Shown piece by piece: positions 34,001 through 42,747 of a stretch of DNA of 64,000 bases (positions are counted from its first letter, which is position 1; each line of letters opens with the position of its first letter). The DNA comes from Pseudomonas bohemica (lineage in GTDB: Bacteria; Pseudomonadota; Gammaproteobacteria; Pseudomonadales; Pseudomonadaceae): assembly GCF_002934685.1 (NCBI RefSeq), contig NZ_NKHL01000112.1, positions 1 to 64,000 of the forward strand, given 5' to 3'. Both the position numbers and the translations under genes were made by a program. Below the pieces are notes generated by a model, which was not told where the DNA came from, did no database searches, and was given only the letters and a program-made list of their open reading frames with translations.

Positions 34001-34650
34001 GCTGTGGGGTGAGCTTGCTCGCGAAGACGCCGGTGCAAACGCTACATCTCCAGCGCCTGAAATCCAGTCTTCGTGAGCAAGCTCACTGCCACAGGTCGCG
34101 CGCTGATTGAAATGCCTGGGCGTGCCTTGCCACTTCCACAGGTCCCAAGCTGACTGAAGTGTATGAGCATGCCTTGCCACTGCCACAGGTCCCAAGCTGA
34201 CTGAAACGCCTGGGCCATGCCTTGGCAATCACCCTGTGGGAGCGAGCTTGCTCGCGAAGACGCCGGTGCAAACGCTACATCTCCAGCGCCTGAATCCAGT
34301 CTTCGTGAGCAAGCTCACTCCCACAGGCCGCGCGCTGATTGAAATGTATGGCCATGCTTTGCCACTCCCACAGGCCCCAAGCTGACTGACATACCTGGGC
34401 CATGCCTTGCCACTTCCACAGGTCCCAAGCTGACTGAAACGCCTTGGCCATGCCTTGCCACTGCCACAGGTCCCAAGCTGACTGAAACGCCTTGGCCATG
34501 CCTTGCCACTGCCACAGGTCCCAAGCTGACGGACATACCTGGGCCATGCCTTGGCAATCACCCTGTGGGAGCGAGCTTGCTCGCGAATGCATCAGTGCAA
34601 ACGCTACATCTCCAGCGGCTGCAAGCCAGTCTTCGCGGGCAACCCGCTCC
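34001..34650. repeat. Composite array: REP blocks alternating with 47-48-bp tandem repeats
   Basis: Three ~96-bp REP blocks (34001-34096, 34233-34328, 34563-34650) share GAGCTTGCTCGCGAA, GTGCAAACGCTACATCTCCAGC and a closing inverse. Between them lie two arrays of a unit starting CCACAGGTCCCAAGCTGACTG: starts at 34089, 34136 and 34183 (47-bp period), and at 34321, 34368, 34416, 34464 and 34512 (47-48-bp period). The ~800-base gap 33874-34670 contains no credible gene; open frames here are repeat artefacts. Confidence 0.88.
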
Positions 34651-34670
34651 TGCCGGGGAGATGTGTCTGG

Positions 34671-36068
34671 CTAGAAATCATGGATGCTCGGATACTGCCC
34701 GAAGATCTCACGCATGCTGACGAGTGCGTCGCGCATCTCATCGTCCGTGCACTCGGCGCCGACGCACAGGCGCACGCCCCGCGCCCGGGGCACGCCACGC
34801 ACGGTAAAAGGATCAGGGGATGCCACGGCAATATGTCGCTGGCGCAAGGTTCGCACCAGGCTGTCCAGCTCCCAGTGTTTGGGGATGCCGATCCAGGTGT
34901 TGAGCGAGTTGGGATGCTGGCCCTGGATGTATTCACCCAGATGCTCGGTGACCATCGCCTGGCGCGCGTTCAACAGTCGACGCTGCAGGCGCAACAAGGT
35001 GTCGGCACGACCGTCGCGGATCCAGCGTGCCGCCACTTCGGCCATCATCGGCGTCGCCATCCAGCTGTTGACCCGCAGGATGCTTTCTGTGCGCAGCGCC
35101 AGGCGCTTGGGCATGGTCAGGAAACCGACGCGCATGCCGGTGAGAATCGACTTTGTCATGCTGGTGCAATAGAACGATAACTCCGGCAGATAGTGGCTGA
35201 TGGGCGGCGCGCGGCGCTCATCCAACAACGGCCCGTACACGTCGTCTTCGATAATGTGCACGCCGAACCGCCGGGCGATGTCGGCGATTTCGCGTCGCCT
35301 GTCGTCGGGCATCAGGCTGGTGGTGGGGTTGTTCAGATTCGGCGTGCAGACCAGCGCCGTGATCCGTTCGTTGCTGCACATGTCCTCAAAATGTTCGGGG
35401 TCGATGCCGTGTCGATCCATTTCCAGGCCCTTGAGGGTGAAGCCCAGTACCTGGGAATCGCCGATCACACCGTGGTCGGTCAGGCCCTCGCACAGCACGA
35501 CATCGTCGGGCCCGGCCAGGGAAGCCAGCGCCAGAAAGATTCCGTGGGCAGCGCCATTGGTGATCAGGATGTCTTCGCGCTCGACCTTCAACCCCTGGCG
35601 GCCGATCCAGTGCGCAGCCGCCTCGCGATGGGACTCGAAACCGGCAATGGGGCGACAGGCCCGGATCCACGGCTGATCCTCCTCGGTGCTCAGTTCGGCG
35701 CAGGTGTCGCGCCAGAAGCGATCGTGCTCGCGGGTGTGCATGATGCGCGCGGTGGAGAAGTCGACCAGTGCCCGCTCAGGACTGTCGAGAATGTAGGTCG
35801 CGACCCGGTCACTCATGCGCCGCGAGACGAAGCTGCCGCGCCCGACCTCACAACGCACCAGCCCCTGACGCTCCAGCTCTTTATAGGCATTGGTCACCGT
35901 CTGCACGCTGATGCCCACCGCATCGGCCACCTGGCGCTGGGGCGGCAGACGCTGATCGTCCACAAGCACGGCCTTTTCGATGTCGCTGGCGATGGCCTGA
36001 ACCAGAATCTTGTACTTGGATTCGCCACCTCGGGCCTGATCCACGGCGGCTCGCCATTTTTGCATCAT
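34671..36068 (-). CDS. enuR: EnuR, MocR-type regulator of ectoine utilisation
   Basis: 465 residues from the ATG at 36068 (GAGGA upstream); the frame extends into a REP doublet, so longer starts are unlikely. N-terminal GntR winged helix (LPPQRQVADAVGISVQTVTNAYKELERQGLV) joined to an aminotransferase fold-I domain with PLP lysine in CTSMTKSILTGMRVGF. In characterised EnuR, PLP plus ectoine-derived metabolites relieve repression of ectoine uptake and catabolic genes. Position next to eutBC and ehuA supports the call. Confidence 0.9.
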   Translation of the reverse strand: MMQKWRAAVDQARGGESKYKILVQAIASDIEKAVLVDDQRLPPQRQVADAVGISVQTVTNAYKELERQGLVRCEVGRGSFVSRRMSDRVATYILDSPERALVDFSTARIMHTREHDRFWRDTCAELSTEEDQPWIRACRPIAGFESHREAAAHWIGRQGLKVEREDILITNGAAHGIFLALASLAGPDDVVLCEGLTDHGVIGDSQVLGFTLKGLEMDRHGIDPEHFEDMCSNERITALVCTPNLNNPTTSLMPDDRRREIADIARRFGVHIIEDDVYGPLLDERRAPPISHYLPELSFYCTSMTKSILTGMRVGFLTMPKRLALRTESILRVNSWMATPMMAEVAARWIRDGRADTLLRLQRRLLNARQAMVTEHLGEYIQGQHPNSLNTWIGIPKHWELDSLVRTLRQRHIAVASPDPFTVRGVPRARGVRLCVGAECTDDEMRDALVSMREIFGQYPSIHDF

Positions 36069-36105
36069 TGTCAGTTGTCCTCGGCTCAAGGTCTCGGCGC
36101 GCACG

Positions 36106-36191
36106 TGTAAGAGCGCGCTTGCACGCGATTGCGTCATGGCAGAAGCCTCGATGTACCAGGCAGGATGCAGTCGCGGGCAAGCACGCTCCTC
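36106..36191. repeat. REP pair
   Basis: GAGCGCGCTTGCACGCGATTGCG and, inverted, GCAGTCGCGGGCAAGCACGCTCC, in the enuR-ehuA intergenic region. Confidence 0.8.
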
Positions 36192-36361
36192 CAACAGGGG
36201 GCGCGACTCCATGCGCACAGCATCGTTCTCGCTTATCTGGTACGGCGCTTCGAACTGCGCCTGGAGCTACGCTAATGACTACTACCGTTTCGACCTCGTC
36301 GGCCGCCTTCTCGCAACGGCAGCAACGATCGCCGACCACGCACCCGCATGAGGTTAACGCC

Positions 36362-37156
36362 ATGCCCCTGTCCGACACGGCCCAGCCTCTGGTGAGCTTC
36401 AAGGACGTGACCAAGCGCTACGGCAACTTCACGGTGCTGGACGAACTCAACCTGAACGTCGCGCTTGGTGAAAAAGTCGCGATCATCGGTCCCAGCGGCT
36501 CGGGCAAATCGACGTTGTTGCGGGTATTGATGACGCTGGAGGGGATCGACGAAGGCCTGATTCAGGTCGATGGCGAATCCCTGACCCACATGCCCGGTCG
36601 CGGCGGGCTGCTGGTGCCGGCCAACGACCGGCATATTCGCAAGGTGCGCGGCAAGATCGGCATGGTGTTCCAAAGCTTCAATCTGTTCCCGCACATGACC
36701 GCCCTGCAAAACGTAATCGAGGCCCCGGTGCATGTGTTGGGCATCAATCCCAAGGAAGCGGGTGAACGCGCCGCCGATTTGCTGGAGTTGGTCGGTCTGG
36801 GCAGCAAACTCGATCACTACCCTTCGCAACTTTCCGGAGGCCAGCAACAGCGCGTCGCCATTGCGCGGGCGTTGGCAATGCGTCCTAAAGTGATGCTCTT
36901 CGACGAAGTGACTTCGGCGCTGGACCCCGAGTTGTGTGGCGAAGTGCTTAACGTGATCCGCAAGCTCGGTGCCGAGCACAAACTGACGATGCTGATGGTG
37001 ACGCACCAGATGGGTTTTGCCCGGGAATTCGCCGACCGCGTGTGCTTCTTCTACAAAGGCCGGATCCATGAGCAGGGAACGCCGTCGCAGATCTTCGAGA
37101 ACCCGCAGCAGGAACGAACCTGTGCATTTCTGAGTGCAGTGAAAGAAGCAAATTGA
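36362..37156 (+). CDS. ehuA: Ectoine/hydroxyectoine ABC transporter ATPase EhuA
   Basis: 264 residues. Walker A GPSGSGKS (43-50), Q-loop in VFQSFNLFPHMT, signature LSGGQQQR, Walker B VMLFDEVTSALD, H-loop VTHQMGFA. Closest to polar amino-acid/ectoine importers. It should energise import with EhuB (binding protein) and EhuC/EhuD (permeases), but the next gene is an unrelated membrane protein, so the rest of the transporter is missing here. Divergent from enuR across a REP doublet. Confidence 0.86.
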   Translation: MPLSDTAQPLVSFKDVTKRYGNFTVLDELNLNVALGEKVAIIGPSGSGKSTLLRVLMTLEGIDEGLIQVDGESLTHMPGRGGLLVPANDRHIRKVRGKIGMVFQSFNLFPHMTALQNVIEAPVHVLGINPKEAGERAADLLELVGLGSKLDHYPSQLSGGQQQRVAIARALAMRPKVMLFDEVTSALDPELCGEVLNVIRKLGAEHKLTMLMVTHQMGFAREFADRVCFFYKGRIHEQGTPSQIFENPQQERTCAFLSAVKEAN

Positions 37157-37292
37157 AGACGCTACAGCCCCCATTCAGGAAGATTTGTCGCTTTTAGACC
37201 GGTCTGTCGTTGCCAGCAAGGCAAGCCGCCGGTTACCCGCTACGCTTGAGATGTATCGGCTTGTTTCAAAGACCGCTCGGGGGAGTTGCATC

Positions 37293-37751
37293 ATGGTCGT
37301 CAAATGGATACTGGCTGCGTTGCATTTGTTGGCTTTCGGCTTTGCGCTGGCGGCGGTTCTGGCTCGGGGGCGGGCGTTGCGCAGGTTGCGCACTGACGAT
37401 CCGCGCTCTTTTCGCGACGTGTTCGTGGTCGACAATATCTGGGGCGTTTCGGCGGGAATATTGCTGATCACCGGCGCGTTCCGCGCATTCGGGGGGTTGG
37501 AGAAAGGCTCTTACTACTACCTTCACCAACCCTTGTTTCATCTGAAAATGACGGCTTTCGTCGCCATTCTGGCGCTGGAAGTGGTGCCCATGTTCGCCTT
37601 GATCAAATGGCGCATCGCGTTCAAGAAGCAACAGCCCATCGACACTTCCCGCTCACGACGCTTCGCGCGGATCAGCCATATGGAAGCAGCGTTGATGGTG
37701 ATCATCGTGATTGCCGCGACGGGCATGGCGCGGGGGATATTGTTGAGTTGA
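37293..37751 (+). CDS. DUF2214 family membrane protein
   Basis: 152 residues from the ATG at 37293 (GGGGGAG upstream). Four membrane helices; WILAALHLLAFGFALAAVLARGRAL and DNIWGVSAGILLITGAFRAFGGLEKG are typical of the family. Function unknown. Monocistronic. Confidence 0.87.
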   Translation: MVVKWILAALHLLAFGFALAAVLARGRALRRLRTDDPRSFRDVFVVDNIWGVSAGILLITGAFRAFGGLEKGSYYYLHQPLFHLKMTAFVAILALEVVPMFALIKWRIAFKKQQPIDTSRSRRFARISHMEAALMVIIVIAATGMARGILLS

Positions 37752-37835
37752 GTATCGAATGCGGGCGACGCATAACCTGCAGGAGCCGGCCCGCAGCAAG
37801 CCAGCCCCTACAGGACCGAGAAGGAACCGGGCTTC

Positions 37836-39155
37836 TCAATTCACCCAGAAAAACATCAACATCAGATTCGCCGCCGATATCAGCCCGAACAGTCCCCATG
37901 CCAGCACCTTGGTCACAGCGTTGTTGGCAAAAGGCCCCATCAGCTGTTTGTCGCTGGTGAAACGAATCAACGGCCACAAGGCGAACGGCAGTTGCAGGCT
38001 GAGGACGACCTGACTGAGCACCAGCATCTTGCCCACGGCGCCGTCGCCAAACCAGATCACTCCGACCAGCGCTGGAATCAGCGCCAGCCCCCGGGTGATC
38101 AGCCGCCGCTGCCAGCACGGAATCTTCGCGTTGAGAAACCCTTCCAGCACCACCTGGCCGGCGATGGTGCCGGTGAAGGTCGAGCTCTGCCCTGCTGCCA
38201 GCAGCGCGATACCAAACAGCACGCTGGCCAGGGTTCCGCCCACCAGCGGATCGAGCAGGTGATAGGCGTCCTGGATTTCCACCACATCCGCATGGCCGCT
38301 GCCGTGGAAGGCGGCTGCGGCGAGGATCAGGATCGCCGCGTTGATCACCAGCGCCATGCTCAGCGAGGCGATGGTATCGACCCGCGCATAACGAATCGCG
38401 CTGGCCTTGCTCGCCTGGGAAGTACCATTGACCCGGGTCTGCACCACCGAGGAATGCAGGTACAGGTTATGCGGCATCACCGTGGCGCCGAGAATGCCGA
38501 TGGCGATGTACAACGGCTCCTGATTGCTCAGCACATCCCAGGAGGGTTTCAGCCCTGCGACCACATCCGGCCAGAACGGTTTGATCAGCACCAGTTCGAT
38601 GAAAAAGCAGGTGGCGATGGTGGCGATCAGGCCCAGGATGATGGCTTCCAGGCGCCGGAAATTAGCGCCCTGCAAGGCCAGCACGATGACCGTATCGAAC
38701 GCGGTCAGCACCACGCCGGTGGTGATCGAAACCCCCAGCAGCAAATGGAAAGCCAGGGCTGCGCCCAGCACTTCGGCAAGGTCCGTGGCCAGAATCGACA
38801 TCTCGGCCAGAATCCATTGCCCCATGCCCACCCGGCGGCTATAGCGCTCGGCGGACAACTGCGCCAGATCGCGCCCCGTGGCAATGCCCAGTCGCGAGCA
38901 GAGATTTTGCAGCACCATGCCCGAAAGGCTGGCCAGCACCACCACGAACAGCAACGCGTAACCGAATCGGGAACCGGCCTCGATGGCGGTGGCCCAGTTG
39001 CCGGGGTCCATGTAGCCGATGGAGATCAACAGACCGGGGCCGACGAACAACATCAGCTTGCGCAGAAACGACGCATCGGCCGGAATCGCGACCCTGTCGG
39101 TCACGGCGGAGGGGCAGAACGGTGCGGTGGCAGTGGTGGGGAGTTTGTACTTCAC
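37836..39155 (-). CDS. mntH: Mn2+/divalent metal transporter MntH (Nramp)
   Basis: 439 residues, eleven membrane helices. Both metal-site motifs are present: DPGNWATAIEAGS in helix 1 and MPHNLYLHSSVVQTR in helix 6, plus the GQSSTFTGTIAGQ transport signature. Proton-coupled Mn2+ or Fe2+ uptake across the inner membrane. Divergent from the downstream MFS gene. No clear Fur or MntR box found by eye. Confidence 0.95.
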   Translation of the reverse strand: MKYKLPTTATAPFCPSAVTDRVAIPADASFLRKLMLFVGPGLLISIGYMDPGNWATAIEAGSRFGYALLFVVVLASLSGMVLQNLCSRLGIATGRDLAQLSAERYSRRVGMGQWILAEMSILATDLAEVLGAALAFHLLLGVSITTGVVLTAFDTVIVLALQGANFRRLEAIILGLIATIATCFFIELVLIKPFWPDVVAGLKPSWDVLSNQEPLYIAIGILGATVMPHNLYLHSSVVQTRVNGTSQASKASAIRYARVDTIASLSMALVINAAILILAAAAFHGSGHADVVEIQDAYHLLDPLVGGTLASVLFGIALLAAGQSSTFTGTIAGQVVLEGFLNAKIPCWQRRLITRGLALIPALVGVIWFGDGAVGKMLVLSQVVLSLQLPFALWPLIRFTSDKQLMGPFANNAVTKVLAWGLFGLISAANLMLMFFWVN

Positions 39156-39271
39156 AGGAATCCGGTGGGTGATTGCGATCAGTCATGGAGCTTAAACGCA
39201 GGGAAATATTTTGTCTTGAATCTCTGCAAAAGCTCTAACATGCGTCGTCCCACGGAACTGGAAAAACAATA

Positions 39272-40708
39272 ATGTCTGCGCATTCACACACCTGCGACCA
39301 TCCCGAAACGCAACGCGACGGCATCGACCCGGTCCGCGCCGCGCGTATTTCTGCACGCATCGACCGCCTGCCTGCGGTCGCCACGATCTGGAAACTGGTG
39401 GCGTTGCTGTCCATTGGCGGCTTCTTCGAGCTGTATGACCTGTTCCAGACCGCCTACATCAGCCCCGGTCTGATTCGCGACGGCCTGTTCGCCACCGGCG
39501 CGCAAGGCGTGTTCGGTTTTTCTGACCAGGCGGCTTTCGCCTCGGCGACCTTCCTCGGCCTGTTTCTCGGCGCCAGCCTGCTCAGCCCGATTGCCGACCG
39601 CTTCGGCCGGCGTGCGATCTTCACCTTCGCGCTGATCTGGTACACCGTCGCCACGGTGCTGATGGGCGTGCAGACTTCTGCGCTGGGCATTATCTGCATG
39701 CGCTTTCTGGTGGGCATTGGGCTGGGCATCGAGTTGGTTACCATCGACGCCTACCTGTCGGAACTGGTGCCCAAGCGCATGCGCAGTTCGGCGTTCGCCT
39801 TCGCTTTCTTCGTTCAGTTTCTGTCAGTGCCTTCGGTGGCATTGATGTCCTGGTGGCTGGTGCCGCAGGATCCGTTCGGCATCGCGGGCTGGCGCTGGGT
39901 GGTGATCGCCAGCGCAGTGTTCGCGCTGTTTATCTGGTGGCTACGCTCCCGCCTGCCCGAATCACCCCGCTGGCTGGCGCAACACGGGCGTTTCGCCGAA
40001 GCCGAAAAGATCATGGATGAACTGGAAGCGCGCTGCGTGAAAGACCACGGCCAAGCGCTGGACGAGCCGGAAACCCATGACGTGGCAGTCGAGGGCAAAG
40101 GCCGTTTCGCCGACATCTGGCAGCCGCCCTATCGTCGTCGTGCATTGATGCTGATCGTGTTCCACGTCTTTCAGGCCATTGGCTTCTTCGGCTTCGGCAA
40201 CTGGCTGCCGGCGTTGCTGTCCGGTCAGGGCGTCAGCGTGACCCACAGCCTGGCCTACGCCTTCATCATCACCCTCGCCTACCCGCTCGGGCCGCTGCTG
40301 TTCGTGAAGTTCGCCAACCGTTTCGAGAACAAATGGCAGATCGTCGGCTCAGCGCTGGGCGCGATGATCTTCGGCACATTGTTCGCGCAGCAAAGTACGG
40401 CGGCGGGGCTGATTTTCTGCGGGGTGATGATCACCTTCTGCAATGCCTGGCTCAGCTTCAGCTATCACTCGTACCAGAGCGAACTGTTCCCGACCAACAT
40501 CCGTGCCCGCGCGGTGGGGTTCTGCTATTCGTTCAGTCGCCTGTCGACGGTGTTCAGCAGCTTGTTGATCGGCCTGTTCCTCGATCACTTTGGCACGCCG
40601 GGCGTGTTGACCTTCATCGTCATCAGCATGTTGATCGTGATGATCACCATCGGCGGGTTTGGGCCGAAGACGCGGAATCTGGCGTTGGAGGATATTGCGC
40701 ATCAGTGA
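39272..40708 (+). CDS. MFS transporter, sugar/metabolite:H+ symporter type
   Basis: 478 residues, twelve helices. Signature loops ADRFGRRAIF after helix 2 and LPESPRWLAQHGR at the central loop place it in the sugar porter or MHS group. The central cytoplasmic loop (~240-290) carries EAEKIMDELEARC. N-terminus is hydrophilic (HSHTCDHPETQRD). Substrate unknown. Confidence 0.88.
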   Translation: MSAHSHTCDHPETQRDGIDPVRAARISARIDRLPAVATIWKLVALLSIGGFFELYDLFQTAYISPGLIRDGLFATGAQGVFGFSDQAAFASATFLGLFLGASLLSPIADRFGRRAIFTFALIWYTVATVLMGVQTSALGIICMRFLVGIGLGIELVTIDAYLSELVPKRMRSSAFAFAFFVQFLSVPSVALMSWWLVPQDPFGIAGWRWVVIASAVFALFIWWLRSRLPESPRWLAQHGRFAEAEKIMDELEARCVKDHGQALDEPETHDVAVEGKGRFADIWQPPYRRRALMLIVFHVFQAIGFFGFGNWLPALLSGQGVSVTHSLAYAFIITLAYPLGPLLFVKFANRFENKWQIVGSALGAMIFGTLFAQQSTAAGLIFCGVMITFCNAWLSFSYHSYQSELFPTNIRARAVGFCYSFSRLSTVFSSLLIGLFLDHFGTPGVLTFIVISMLIVMITIGGFGPKTRNLALEDIAHQ

Positions 40709-40762
40709 AGAGCGCCTGCTCTCAAGCGCTCTTGAGCTGGACGGCGGTCGGGACAATACACA

Positions 40763-40845
40763 TCACTGTGGGAGTGAGCGTGCTCACCAAGGCGTAGTCT
40801 CAATCAGCACAAAGTTGACTGAACTCACGCTCACCCCCGCAGGTT
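40763..40845. repeat. REP-like inverted pair
   Basis: CTGTGGGAGTGAGCGTGCTCACC on the left and ACTCACGCTCACCCCCGCAGG inverted on the right, between convergent MFS and norR genes. Confidence 0.65.
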
Positions 40846-40869
40846 GCGCAGGCTTCAGCGACGCGTGGC

Positions 40870-42429
40870 CTAACGAATCCCCAATCGCTTGGCCAATCGG
40901 CTGAGATTGGCCCGATCGAGGTTGAGTTCGCGGGCGACTTCGCTCCATTTGCCTTGATGCCGGCTCAAGGCATCGTTGATCAGCAGCGTCTGAAACGCAT
41001 CGACCGATTCCTTCAGCCCTTCGCCCGGTTTGATCATCGGCGAAACGCTCGCGATGACCGGCGTGAGCGCAGCGGTTGGCCGCACTTCTTCATCCAGGCC
41101 CACCGCCTGGGATTCGATGGTGAGAATGCGTGGCCGTTCGCTGTGGCCCGACAGTGCTTTGAGCACCGCGCGGCTGATCAGATGCTCCAGTTCACGCACG
41201 TTCCCCGGCCATGAATAAGCCAGTAGAACCTTCTGCGCCTCCGGACTCATGCGCAGGCTGCGCAAGCCCATCCGCGCGCGGTTTTCTTCGAGAAAGTAGC
41301 CTGCCAGCAGCAACACGTCCCGCCCCCGCTCGCGCAACGACGGCACCCGCAGCGGATACACGCTCAAACGGTGATAGAGATCGGCGCGAAAACGCCCGGC
41401 GCGCACTTCTTCGGCCAGGTCTCGGTTGGTGGCGGCGATGATCCGCACGTCCACACGGTGCTCCAGATCGGAGCCGACCCGCTGCAGCTGCCCGCTCTGC
41501 AACACCCTCAGCAACTTGGCCTGCACCGGCATCGGCAACTCACCGACCTCGTCGAGGAAAATCGAGCCGCCATCGGCCAGTTCGAATTTGCCGCTGCGCC
41601 CACTGACCGCCCCCGAGAACGCGCCCTTGACGTGACCGAACAGCTCGCTTTCCACCAACAGTTCAGGTAGCGCCGCGCAGTTGAGGCTGATAAGCGGCTT
41701 CTGCGCCCGAGGCGATTGCAAATGAATGGCTTGGGCCACCAGCTCCTTGCCGACCCCGGTTTCCCCGGTGATCAGCACCGTCAGCGGGCTGTTGCCCACC
41801 AGCTGGATTTCCTGCTGCAAGCGGCGATGCACCGCGCTCTGCCCGATCAGCTCCCGGGGCCCACGACCACCAGCGGCGCGCTTATAGACTTCAGCCAATT
41901 GCCGCTGGTCTTCGAAGCTGCGCGCCAGTTGGTTGATCCGTTCGCTGGCCATGACCGTGGCCGCCGCAAGGCTGGCAAATGCCTGCACGTTGCTCAGCTC
42001 GACACTGCCGAACCTCGACGGGTCCAGCGAATCCAGGGTGATCAGCCCCCACAGCTTGTCCTGCACGAACAGCGGGCAGCCGAGGCAGTCGTGAACTTCC
42101 AGATGACCGTGCAGACCGTCCACCAGACCGTCATAGGGGTCCGGCAAGTCGCAGTCGGTGGAGAACCGGGTGGGCTCGCGGTTCTGCACGATGATGTCCA
42201 GCCGCGGGTGTTCCCCCAATCTGAAGCGACGACCCAGGGTGTCGGGACTCAGCCCTTCCACCGACAACGGCACCAACACGTCATCTTCGAGCTTGAGCAA
42301 TGCCACTGCATCGCACGGCAGCAACTGGCGCAACGAACGTAATAGACGCCGATACCGCTCTTCATCCGGCAGGTCGCGGGAGAGGTCGGCCACCAGCGGC
42401 ACGAGCGCCAACAGCAAGGGATGGGTCAT
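40870..42429 (-). CDS. norR: NorR, nitric-oxide-responsive sigma-54 activator
   Basis: 519 residues from the ATG at 42429. GAF domain (about 20-175), AAA+ domain with GETGVGKE, ESELFGHVKGAFSGA and IFLDEVGELP, and C-terminal Fis-type helix-turn-helix (WSEVARELNLDRANLSRLAKRL). The GAF domain senses NO through non-haem iron and releases the ATPase. The sigma-54 loop is GAFSGA rather than GAFTGA, a conservative change. The usual target (flavohaemoglobin or NO reductase) is not adjacent. Confidence 0.92.
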   Translation of the reverse strand: MTHPLLLALVPLVADLSRDLPDEERYRRLLRSLRQLLPCDAVALLKLEDDVLVPLSVEGLSPDTLGRRFRLGEHPRLDIIVQNREPTRFSTDCDLPDPYDGLVDGLHGHLEVHDCLGCPLFVQDKLWGLITLDSLDPSRFGSVELSNVQAFASLAAATVMASERINQLARSFEDQRQLAEVYKRAAGGRGPRELIGQSAVHRRLQQEIQLVGNSPLTVLITGETGVGKELVAQAIHLQSPRAQKPLISLNCAALPELLVESELFGHVKGAFSGAVSGRSGKFELADGGSIFLDEVGELPMPVQAKLLRVLQSGQLQRVGSDLEHRVDVRIIAATNRDLAEEVRAGRFRADLYHRLSVYPLRVPSLRERGRDVLLLAGYFLEENRARMGLRSLRMSPEAQKVLLAYSWPGNVRELEHLISRAVLKALSGHSERPRILTIESQAVGLDEEVRPTAALTPVIASVSPMIKPGEGLKESVDAFQTLLINDALSRHQGKWSEVARELNLDRANLSRLAKRLGIR

Positions 42430-42747
42430 AGGGCTCCAGAGCACGGTCAGACGCGAAAACGTGGTCATTATGACATCCGCTGTGGTCTGGGCTACACGGA
42501 CAGCGCCGTTTCGGGTCCTGGGGTTTCTGGCCCGAAGCGTGAAAGCGAGCTGTCATTAGTTGGTCGCCAATCAACTGGCGTCTGATGTTTCAATATTGAA
42601 GCGCGCAATGTTCAAAGTCAGCCACCCACCCCTGTTTTATTCTGACGCCAAATGCCCGACGGCAACGGAAGGACTCTTTAATTTAAATAAAGTTGTAAAA
42701 ATAGGTTTTTGTTTATAGTCAGGTCGATCCCCATAGGAGCATCCGAC
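42430..42747. other. Intergenic region between norR and the UbiA operon
   Basis: 318 bases without a gene. It holds one NorR-like palindrome (42464-42474), an imperfect inverted repeat near 42566-42583 (CGCCA...TGGCG), and an AT-rich stretch at 42675-42720 likely to contain the operon promoter. No convincing sigma-54 promoter was found by eye. Confidence 0.6.
42464..42474. promoter_or_regulatory. NorR-type binding site
   Basis: GTCATTATGAC matches the GTCA-N3-TGAC palindrome known for NorR enhancers. It lies 35 bases upstream of norR, suggesting autoregulation. Only one site is seen, while E. coli norVW has three. Confidence 0.6.

Noticed and set aside
34089..34560. Possible CRISPR array (regular 47-48-bp spacing)
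   Set aside because: The whole unit repeats, with no unique spacers, and no cas genes are nearby.
34229..34592. Leftward open frames with repeated GTCGSGKAWP segments
   Set aside because: They are translations of the 48-bp tandem repeat; all frames stay open because of the repeat, and there is no ribosome site.
42475..42747. Sigma-54 promoter for a NorR target between norR and the UbiA operon
   Set aside because: No GG-N10-GC element with proper flanks could be placed convincingly.
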